A model generated the notes under the pieces. The model searched no databases and was not told the origin of the DNA. It saw only the letters and a list, made by a program, of their open reading frames with translations. Made by a program: the position numbers and the translations under genes. Below are positions 9,501 to 18,105 of a DNA stretch of 60,000 nt, one piece after another. Source of the DNA: Symsagittifera roscoffensis (taxonomy: Eukaryota > Xenacoelomorpha > Acoela > Convolutidae); assembly GCF_963678635.1 (NCBI RefSeq), contig NC_087065.1:20413623-20473622 (forward strand), written 5' to 3'. The stretch's first letter is position 1. Each line of letters begins with the position of its first letter.

Positions 9501-12345
9501 CCTTCCAGCGCCGGATGTGTTTTTGAGTCACCTGCAACACCCCGGGCCATGATTTCACGCTCAACGCCGTCACTAAATGATGTTCAGATTCTAGTCTTTC
9601 CAGTGACTGCAGACTACACATTCTCGAGAAGAATCCGAGAGCTGTCGCTATATTCACCGTGGTTCTCGCGTAACACTCCGCTACTATTTGCACTTCACTT
9701 CTCTCCCTTTCCGTGATGTCTTCGAACCAAGTGACCAGGTCTTCTTTTTGAAAGGACAGTATTCTGACGCATGACCGTCCATCGCAGGTGTGCTCTCCGT
9801 TTCCAAACGTCGAATCCAGACAGCTACCCGGCTCTAACTTCTTCGCTGACCCGGGATTGTTCGTCTTTTCGCTTGGCTCTTGCATCTGAGGTGAGATTAG
9901 CTTATGCAGCACACTCAACTTTGCCAGATCTTCATCTTCCGTTGGTGCTAACCTCACTCGCTCGGTGGTTTCCTCGATCAGACTCGCGTGGGGATGTGGA
10001 CACCAGGAGGGTCTTAATAGCTTCCACACCACTCCCAAGTTCGTGGTTAACAAGCCATTTCCATCGCCCATGTTCACTTCAACTCTCTTGTTTGAACGCG
10101 GTATGCTCACCACCTCTGGTGTTTTCTCAAGAATCAGGCCCAGGCTCGGCCCCTCTTTTTCCACCGCGTCTATTTCCATTATTCTTTCTGTCCAAAACTT
10201 CAGTAGCTCCGCTACCTCATGGTTCCTGTGGGCGCCTCCAGCTCCCGAGTCTAAGAAGGGGTTGTAGGCCATTCCCATCACTCCAGACACATATTGGTAT
10301 TCACCCTTCTCGCTGAGCCTCGAGTACTGCTCTGACGAGGCCAGGTTACGGTGAACATCATGTTCTTCTTCGAACTTCTTATTATAAAACCTCCGTACCT
10401 CGTCTAGCTTCCTAGGGTTCTCTAGGGATAGTCTGGAACCCTCTTCCTTTTCTATTCCTGTGCTCTGATACACGTTCAAGATGACCGTTGAGACTCTTTT
10501 TTCCATGGTTTTGCTTACGCTTGCTCTCTGTTGGCATGCCAGGATGGTGCTATCAGACATCATCGACATTATCCATCTCAAGAAACACGTGGCATCCTTT
10601 CTTCTAGCCAGGCTCAAGCCTGAGTTGTCCCTGGCTACGTGTTGCATCAGTGCCTGATACACATCTAGCTTCTTGCTTCCCAACTTCAGCCTGTCATACG
10701 AGGTCAGTGTTTCCAACTCTATCCCCACCAGACTCCAGGTGAACATTAATTGTCCTGCAGTTCTAATGAAGGGATTCGCCATTAATGGTGGTGCTGATGA
10801 GGGTGTCCTCATTGCTTCTTCAAAATGATCCTTCAACAAACTCTGCCAGGACCTCTTCAGATGATTTGCCATTTCTATTCTATTAACCTCGGCCTTTTGC
10901 TGGGTGGCCCAATTGCGTCGCTTGCGAGCTACTCCACTATCCAACTTCTTCCAGCAGTCCTCCATGTCTTTCAATGTTTCAAGGGCCACCCACCACGTCC
11001 GGGAGGTGTTCCTCGTCTTGTTCCTCTCCAATGGATCACTTGTCATTCGCTTGCCCGTGGCCTGGTGTGCCTTCGAGATCCATTCTTTGCCGACATCTAC
11101 TTCCCATGTCTGTCCGTTCGTTGAACCTCTCTTCACGTTTATCTTCTGAGGCTTGAAGTCTTCCTCCGATGTCGAACTGGTAGAAACCTCTATTTCCCTC
11201 TCTACTTCAAGTGGTCTTCTGAGCTCCGAGCTGCTCTTGTAAGCCGCCGTCTTGCATCGAGCCAAAATCATGGGCGCCGTCTCTCTCAAGTTTCCTTCCG
11301 AAACAGCATCCACTGAAGGACTACCCAATCCTTCCACTTCTCTCTTCCTCTTGCGAGTCTTCACATCTCTACTTGAGGGTGTTGTGGCTACCATCACTGA
11401 TTCGACCTCTCCATCCACTCCTTCCAACTCTTGCCTCCCCCCTGCTCGAGCCTTAAGGATATTAGTACTTTTAATCATATTACTAGTCCCAACCTTATCC
11501 CTTTTTATATCATCAACCATTTTATCTACAGTTTTTTGTCTCCGAGTAGAGCTGTCCTCACATTTTTCTTCTCTAGTCTTCGATCGTGAATTTCTCAGCT
11601 CTACCAGCTTGCTCAGTAGCTCTTTTCTCGCCTTCTCATCCAGGCCCGTTCCTATCAGAAGCGGTTCTCCAAATCTTACGACTGTGTCCCACAGTTCCTC
11701 CTTGAATTTGTCCAGCGTCGTCTCGCTGCCCACTTCTTGATTGAATTCTTCCAAGAACTCCTGCCAAGCATCGTCCTTCAGGGATCCCAGGAATATGTCC
11801 CTGTTCCCTTCGAAAGTGTTCCTTTCCCTTTCCTCCGAGCTCAAGAGTATCATCCCCATATTGAAGGTCTCACTTGCCAATGGCAATTCCAGATTCTTCC
11901 GGGGGGACGGATTCAGGGGTGGGGTGGCAGTATCTGCCCAATTCTCCTCGCTCAAGTCTTTCAACAGCTCTTGAGTGGTGAGCTCCTCCCCTGATGGCCC
12001 TGGTTCAGGCGTATTCCCCACTTCCATGTCTTCACCGGCTTCACTGAGAGTTTCATCCATACTCTCTTCTTCTGACTCATGTCTCCTTCTCTCGAGAATT
12101 TTCTTGAATCGGTCCTCGACGGGTCCACTCCTCTTGTCTCCAGGCGTGTCCACTGACAGTGGTGATGGTGTCGTAGGATCCAGCTTTTTGTATTCCGTCA
12201 GTGCTACATGCAGTTGACCTGCTGCATCTAGTTCTGTTCCCTCCTGTCTCATTTCCACCTGTTCCAAGCCGTAGGGTGCCTTATTTTTTCTCGTGGCAAA
12301 TTTCATGTCGTCCACCAATGCGACGTGCCCCTCCATCACGATCAT
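9232..12345 (-). pseudogene. Element 1 ORF2, third fragment (unknown, ~950 meaningful codons)
   Basis: The frame starts right after a nonsense codon at about 12356-12358 (TGA where element 2 has TGG for Trp) and stays in the ancestral frame to about 9495, where an insertion shifts it; the last ~88 codons to 9232 are out of frame. The first part is acidic and Ser/Pro/Gly-rich (residues ~60-170), likely disordered. A basic stretch (KTRKRKREVEG) could be a nuclear localisation signal. The remainder looks folded and alpha-helical but matches no family I can name. Its place at the 3' end resembles that of env, but I see no envelope hallmarks. Confidence 0.75.
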
Positions 12346-12357
12346 CCTGCCATCATC

Positions 12358-15015
12358 TCATATGGGTGGCATGTTCTCAAGTCCCTCCTTCTCTAGAGTT
12401 CTCAAGACCTTCCGCACCTCGTATCCGGGGGGCTGCGAACCTCTACTCTTTTTCGCTTGCGTCGTCCACGAATTTACCTTCGTCTCGCTGGTATGGAAGT
12501 AGACCGCCGCCGTGTAGCCGATGAACAGGGGGTCCCAACCATCAGTGAAATCCTTCTGCATTTCCTCCGTCGTCATCCTCGCCATTATGGAGGGAACTAC
12601 CAAGGGACTGTTCATTCCTAAGGTCATCCTCCTGACTATTGGGAACTCAGGCATGGTGGCTGGGAGGATTTCTTTCTCCATTATGGTCTCCAGCTCCCTC
12701 TTCACCAGTGCGAAGCACTCCTTCCAGGCAGGAATTCTCAAGATTTCTCGTCCGTCCGCCGTCAATGGGTTCAAGTTCCAGAATTTGGGATACATTTCGA
12801 TGGGACCCTCTCGCTTGCCCCCCATTCTGCATTGCATTTGCCCCCTGAAGTTGTACACTATTAGCTCGGCATCTTTCACCTTTCCAAAGAGTACCGTGTT
12901 GCTCATTCGCCCTCTGAGCACCTCCTGCTGACACCAATTTAACGCCGTCCCATCCAGTATACTGATAAGACTCAAGTGCGTTACAGAGTGACGATACGTT
13001 GTCACCAGGGGGTCTGGGAACGCGTACGTCACTGCTGGACCATAAATGCAGGTCACCACCTCCTCTAGGCCCCGGATTATCCCCATTGGGTCCGACCTCA
13101 TTGCCAGGCATAGGTCCGTCAGCAGAGGCATCCCTCTGTTCGTCTTCTTCCATTCTTCTCTTGAAGTTGGATTCTCATCTTCACCCGTCATGTGCCGATT
13201 TTGCATCATGAGGTATTGTACTAGCAACGTCTTCAACCCTGCGGCACACTTGTAGGAGCTGGTTTCAATGCTCGTGTGGACTCTCCCCATAGACAGAGGC
13301 TCTCCATATTCCATTAATCGATGAAACGACACCAATTCCCCATGGGTCAAGAGTACTAGTGCCAGGTACCCATCAACTCGAAGTGTCTCCACTCCTCGAC
13401 TAAACATGTATGCTGGGCCCATGTTGAACAAGTATCTGGGGTAGACCAAATACAGGGCCAAGAGCAGGCTGATGGGCATGCCCAGTATCTCCTGCACGAA
13501 GGCTCCAAAGATAGTCGCCGTGGTACCGAATATTCCTGCCAAGAATTCCTTCTCCCAGCAAGGACTCAAGAACTTGAGAATCTCGTAATCCCTCCTAGTC
13601 TTCAATTCGCCTTTGGCGTGCTCTCTCCAGAACCCTCCAATCGTCACTTCATTGGCGGCCGAGACAAATCTAGCCACCGTCATGTCTCTTGTTTCGGCCA
13701 GCTCCAGTTGTTTCTCCAGAAAACTCCAGACTTGTTTCACGAGGGGTGGTGCTTCCTCCCTTGTCTTGTTCGTGGCGTTCTCCAGCCTTGGTGTCAAAAA
13801 TGGCCACCAGCCATTCTCTTGGGTCAAACGATATTTCATCGATTCTAATTGCTTTTCCGTCTCGGCCACATTTCTTCTCTCGTTACTGGGACCTCTAGAC
13901 TTGCTGGTGGAGTTTGTGATCTTCACGTCCATACTCCGAAACCACAAGCTGGCCGTTAATCTGCTTATCGCCGGGTGATCGTCCCCGATGACTGGGCTGA
14001 ACTTGAGTTGCCTGGCAAAGTTCGATATCTCTAGCAAGAGCACCTCGTCTAATACGATCAGGATGTCGGCTAGTCCATAAAAGCCCCTCAGTGCATGAGA
14101 TATGTCCGCCCATGCCGCCGCCAATTCTGACTTGCGAAGCCTCAAGTTCGATGGCTCCAACTCCCGATTGGGGGCTGCCATTAGAATCCGCCATTCATTC
14201 CCTTCTGCTATCAGGATCAAGACCGCGTACACGAACTGTAGGGCGGGTGGCATATTCGCGTATCCAGGGGATGTGGTAAACACCACCTTCGTCTTGGACC
14301 CAAATCTCGAGACAACATTCTCTTGCACTTCATTCATCGCCGCAAACAACGCCTGAATGGCTTCACATATCTTCCTCGATGTCGGAATTTCATCGCCCTT
14401 TAGTTGCTCAAGAAGTCTTATCGCGTGCAGGTGATCATTCATTCCTGCAAACAATAGCAGCTCAGGTTCACAGGGCATCTCCGACTTTATTGCCACCACC
14501 AGAGTTAACATCTGATTTAATTCAGCTCCCGGCAAAGAGTATATCAAAGTCTCCGGCCAGAACAACTTGGGAGACGTTTCTTCGAAGTCTGATCCCGCCA
14601 CAATGACTACTCTCGCAGCAGCTGGATCTGCTCTATCATAAACTGCCAGGGTTTTGGCCAGCTGGGTACTCCCACAGGGCTTCCCGTACCTGGGATCTTC
14701 CGCCAATTTCGAGCCTTCGTAAGCGGCATCTGGCAATCCCGTTTCTCCCGGATTGAGTAGCTTGTCTACCACCTTTAACTGTGCCGGGGTTGCCAACCTG
14801 ATCCTGGCGATGCTAGTTCGGTGCTTGGGAGGTTCTGCTATAAGACCAGGACTCCCCAGCAGCTTGAGAGGTCTGTAGTTAATGGGTCCCATGATCGCTT
14901 TTGTGGGAATTCCAGTCAGGTCTGTGGTCTCCATCAACTTCGCCCTCGAGAAGTGCGCCTCATGAGCTTTCAACCAGTCCACGCAATGATGCCTATTCAA
15001 ATCCTCGTGTGACAC
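12358..15015 (-). pseudogene. Element 1 ORF2, second fragment with degenerate SGNH-like domain and hydrophobic segment
   Basis: This 885-codon frame lies between two nonsense changes. At its start, TGA replaces the CGA (Arg) of element 2. Residues ~135-360 look like a second SGNH-hydrolase fold: VVIVAGSDF as a block-I relative (GSD instead of GDS), a Gly after YSLPG, FAGMND as block III (GxND), and IGDDHPAIS as a block-V-like His motif. The permuted nucleophile block suggests loss of activity. A hydrophobic stretch rich in Leu, Ile and Phe around residues 495-535 could be one or two membrane segments. The rest is unrecognised. Confidence 0.75.
13935..14610 (-). other. Degenerate SGNH-like domain 2 (in element 1 ORF2)
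   Basis: Within the 885-codon fragment, GSDF lies at residues 141-144, GMND at 191-194 and GDDHP at 344-348. The spacing and surrounding hydrophobic strands (VVIVA, ELLLFA, KVVFTT) match the block I / III / V arrangement of SGNH hydrolases. The catalytic Ser context is altered and the Asp normally three before the His is replaced by Gly. It may be a structural or binding relic of a duplicated hydrolase domain. This is inference from motif order, not a search result. Confidence 0.5.
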
Positions 15016-15918
15016 TCATTCGATCCCTAGGGTTTCCGCCAATTCTCGCCTGCATTCCAAACTCTCTAGATCCAGTTCTTTCACCTTCTCAGGATATCTC
15101 AAGCGAGCGGTCTCCATAGACTTCTTTTCCCGTTTGCTCTCTGCCACTACCACTGAGGATATCGCCGAGCTTGGAGGTGTTGATAACGTCACCTCCTCAG
15201 ACTCCATTGGCGTGGCACTCTGCAATCTGGTCTGGCTGCTCCTTGAACTGTCTCTAGTGTCAACTCTCGGTCCCAAGCGACCAGACAAGGCCCTTGAGGC
15301 AAGGAATGGTGGGTTCGGAGGTGGTCCTAATGTGAATTGGGCTGTCTCTAGCAGATCCGCCTCTAGCGCGTTTATGTGTTCTTGGAAGACGTCGTTTAGC
15401 CACTCTGCTCCCCTTGGTCTATCAAAATGGATTCCATCATTGGAGGTGTCTTCAGGGAATCCCTCTTTCTCCATGCGCTCTGCCACGTCCAACAGTCTGA
15501 CAGGGAGCACACTCTTCTGGTGGATGTCTCTTATCACCTTGTTTAGGTTCCGCACCTTCTCGTTCATCTCCAAGGCGTGCTGATCAAACATCATGTTGTA
15601 GGGGACAGTAGATATCGTCAACAGGATGGGGTCCATCTGAATCCTCAGTTCCTCAAGAAGGCAGCTCACCTTATCGTGCAGCCTTGTTATTTTCCTCGCT
15701 TCACCCCTTGATACATCGTTGGTCCCGACCATCAGGGTCACCGTGTATACTTTGGTCATCCCCAGCATGTCAAGCGTTGCCAACATCTGTGGCGTGGCAG
15801 CTCCAGCGAAACTTAAGATTCCCGTCTGCCAGTGCGATCGGATCCGGGTCAACACCCGCACCAGGCTGTCCCCTACGATTAGGTGAACCGCACCTTCTGG
15901 TACCCGGGGTGGCGCCAA
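15016..15918 (-). pseudogene. Element 1 ORF2, SGNH/GDSL hydrolase domain fragment
   Basis: This 300-codon frame carries an SGNH-hydrolase-like domain over residues ~8-195. Block I is VGDSLVR with the nucleophilic Ser, the block-II Gly is in FAGAAT, block III is MVGTNDVS (GxND), and block V is NDGIHF with the D-x-x-H dyad, so the catalytic set looks intact. Such enzymes are esterases or lipases; esterase domains are known from ORF1 of some CR1-type LINEs, but I know of none in this position of a Ty3/gypsy element. A Ser/Pro-rich linker follows. The frame is joined to the upstream coiled coil in element 2; here a 1-base deletion near 15920 breaks the link and a TGA ends it at 15016. Confidence 0.8.
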
Positions 15919-17114
15919 GTACTGCCCCAGGCCGCATCATGAAAGCAGTCTCTCCTAGCTTTCTGCTCCGTACTCCAGTCCAGCCGATTGTGCCTGTGGT
16001 ACCTCCCCTCTGTATTCTTCTTATAACTCAAGATCACGACACTCCTAACCGGCTGTTCCCTCCACGTCGGGGGAAGCTCCGGTCTTGCCGAACTCTCACG
16101 ACTCTTTTGTCGCAATCTCTCGCCCAGTTCTTTCAGACGCGATGAGCCGCCGCTCACCTGACTGTCACTCGAGGTCGAGGTTGGGGTATATCCCGGCAGC
16201 TCCACATCCATCAGTGGGCGTATGGGTTGCGTCTCTAGGCTACGCAAGGAAGACGTTGCGTCATTCGGTATCCAGACTTCCAACCCTTCACTCATGTGTT
16301 CTCGGGCCTCGCGGTCAAGGTTGAACCGTGCTCTTGCTCTGGGGGCTTCATCCACCTCCATACGTGACTCTGGCCTCGAGCTGGTGACCACTCGCTCTTT
16401 CGGCCTGGCTCCCTTCTGTGCATCAAGCTCGCGTTGTCGTTGTTCTATTCTGTCCAATTCCGACCTCAGTTGATCACGATTTGCGGCGTTCTCCCGCACC
16501 CTTAGCTCCTGTTGATGTTCAGCTTTTTGCATCTCGAGCAACCTCAGAGCCTGATCTCGCTCGTTGACCGCCTGGTCCCTTTCCAGCTGAACCTTCTCCC
16601 GATCCAGCTTTGCCTGATCCCGATCGAGGTTCGCCTTATTCCTTTCCTTCTGCGTCTTCTCGAGCTCCTTCTTTAGAACACCTAGATCCGGATATGCCTC
16701 GGTCGTCTGTTGCGTTCGTGACATCGATGGCACCCTACTCGAGCTCTGGCTTGTGGATCTTACTGTTGGCCTAGTCGGTAGTGGGAATTCCCCTGCGCCA
16801 TATTCGGTATTGTTATTCAGGCCAGGATTCCTTGCCAAGTCAAAACCCCTTACTCCTCCATCCACATTCCAAGACAACCATCTGGTCTGTTCTTGGTTCG
16901 ATATTCCCTCGGTGGTGTAGCCGATCATCAAGACAGCCTCCGTCGCAGACTCCCTGCATTCACCCTGGTCTTCCAACTGGAGGATGGCATTCAGCATTAC
17001 CGCCATTCTCTCGTCTATTTGGGTATAATCCAGGTCCCTCAGGCGTCTGTACAGCTCATCAAGAGTAGGCTTCTTCAGGGCCGCGGGCATGGATTTCCAG
17101 AATCTGTCTGCCAT
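15879..17114 (-). pseudogene. Element 1 ORF2, N-terminal fragment with coiled coil
   Basis: The ATG at 17114 begins the second polyprotein. A conserved globular-looking start (MADRFW..., residues 1-~100) is followed by a Ser/Thr-rich linker and a long charged coiled coil (residues ~145-240) with repeated DRDQAKLDREK-like heptads. This is reminiscent of multimerising gag-like or scaffold proteins, but I can assign no family. The ancestral frame continues into the SGNH domain; a 1-base deletion near 15920 sends the frame out of register for its last ~14 codons. Upstream at 17347 is a strong splice acceptor that could give this ORF its own mRNA. Confidence 0.75.
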
Positions 17115-17183
17115 TCTCTGTGACTTTGGGATGTATACAGGTATGTGTTAACCAGCTCAAGAATTACCTTACCAGCTCAAGAA

Positions 17184-17378
17184 TTACCTTACCGACTCAA
17201 GTATTACCCAACTCAAGAATTCTCTCGAAATGTTCCCTTGCAAATACTTGCTGTAAGTGCCGATTATCGCGAGTTCAATCAAGGTTTCTCTCTCTGTTTC
17301 TCGCTTGAGTATAGTTGGATTTTCAACTTTGTTTTTCAAACTTGATCTGAAAACAGAAAGCATATTGAAACTTGACAT
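17184..17378 (-). CDS. Short conserved frame between gag-pol and ORF2 (64 codons)
   Basis: A short frame present in both element 1 and element 2 with three amino-acid differences and at least two silent ones, which is not enough to prove selection. The TTTTCAG acceptor falls inside its 5' part and its stop overlaps a GGTAAGG motif. It could be a small exon, a leader peptide or chance. No domain is visible. Confidence 0.25.
   Translation of the reverse strand: MSSFNMLSVFRSSLKNKVENPTILKRETERETLIELAIIGTYSKYLQGNISREFLSWVILESVR
17347..17353 (-). promoter_or_regulatory. Candidate 3' splice (or trans-splice) acceptor upstream of ORF2
   Basis: The minus strand reads TTTCTGTTTTCAG followed by ATC, a near-perfect nematode 3' splice consensus (TTTTCAG), 233 bases upstream of the ORF2 ATG. 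The identical motif is at 40464-40470 in element 2. It could create a subgenomic ORF2 mRNA by cis-splicing from the leader, as for retroviral env, or accept a spliced leader. Confidence 0.5.
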
Positions 17379-17633
17379 GTCATGTTCCTAGCCTAGAGAC
17401 CCCCCTTTTACCAGTATGGTTAAAATCTTATCATTTTCATATCACTTAAAACAATTCAATTGGAATTCCCTTAAAAGCATGCAGATTCATTTTATGTTTT
17501 AGCACCGTTAACTCGTTTTAAAATTTAATTGTCATGCCAATCATATCTTAAGATCCCTTTACCTGCGCCGCACCCCAGTACCTAACTCAAGACTCCATCC
17601 TCACGCCCGACTCGATACCCCCATGTACCCGAC

Positions 17634-17879
17634 TCAGGCGATGCTCAAGTAGTACTTCTTATGAAGATACACCATTATCTCAGTTTCTGCAAAGACCACA
17701 TGTAGGATAGCGTACAATTCCCTTGGGCTCAGTTTGCCCCTGTTTGGGTCATACACCGGCATTGAGACCTCTGTTATCCCTCTTTCAAGCATGAAGTCTC
17801 GTAATCTTGTTAGTGCCAATATCACGTGTTCGGGATCAATTGTGTTCCTGTCATTGACCCTCGTTACTAGGAAGAACAG
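17634..17879 (-). CDS. Macrodomain C-terminal half, in frame after the gag-pol TAA (element 1)
   Basis: Directly after the gag-pol TAA (17880-17882) the same frame stays open for 81 codons to a TGA at 17634. The peptide (LFFLVTRVN..., GITEVSMP, ELYAILHVVFAETEIMVY) reads like the second half of a macrodomain of the TARG1/OARD1 type: a beta strand ending in V/I-T-R/K, a long helix, the GI-x-x-x-x-MP strand, and the terminal helix and strand. The first half lies just before the TAA. The ADP-ribose-contacting loop that normally reads GCGLD is DPNRGKL here, so binding or hydrolysis may be lost. It may be made by stop readthrough (UAA followed by C) or be a relic. Confidence 0.6.
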   Translation of the reverse strand: MFFLVTRVNDRNTIDPEHVILALTRLRDFMLERGITEVSMPVYDPNRGKLSPRELYAILHVVFAETEIMVYLHKKYYLSIA

Positions 17880-18105
17880 TTATTTGCCCGGGACTTGTGC
17901 CACTGACGGTGGAAGCGCTGCCATCCCTCCCAGTCCTGGTCTCTGTCTGAACAGAAACTCTACATTCTGGTACTCTCTTTTGAAGTCAGCTTCCAATCTC
18001 GATTTGAAACTCATGTCCGCCGTGATGCAGATCGCGCTGGTCCTGTTTGACAGGATGAAGTCGCTATCCGTTATCATGATGTTCTCCGAGTATTCATTGG
18101 GTGTT
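17637..18105 (-). other. Macrodomain-like module spanning the gag-pol stop (element 1)
   Basis: Upstream of the stop, the last ~74 residues (IMITDSDFILS, AICITADMSFKS, DFKREYQ) fit the first half of a macrodomain, and the 81 codons after it fit the second half, giving ~155 residues, the usual size of a TARG1-like single-domain protein. The TAA falls at the strand that normally precedes the I/V-T-K motif. Glycines of both ligand loops are missing. The homology is inferred from the order of strands and motifs; no alignment was run. Confidence 0.55.

Larger units (their letters stand above)
17115..17633 (-). other. gag-pol / ORF2 intergenic region of element 1
   Basis: This 519-bp gap lies between the end of the macrodomain tail and the ORF2 start. 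It contains a TTTTCAG acceptor (17347-17353), a 64-codon frame (17184-17378) and a 20-base tandem duplication (CCAGCTCAAGAATTACCTTA on the plus strand, ~17151-17190) that is single-copy in element 2. GGTAAGG donor-like motifs occur in the same repeats. Confidence 0.6.

Noticed and set aside
8017-15583. Many plus-strand frames of 60-237 codons opposite ORF2 and gag-pol
   Set aside because: They are antisense shadows of the minus-strand ORFs, with Ser/Pro/Leu-rich compositions expected from reverse-reading, and most are not kept as equal lengths between the two elements.
8235-17114. ORF2 as a classical envelope gene
   Set aside because: No signal peptide at its start, no furin-like site and C-terminal anchor pattern; it begins with a soluble coiled coil and ends in an acidic tail.
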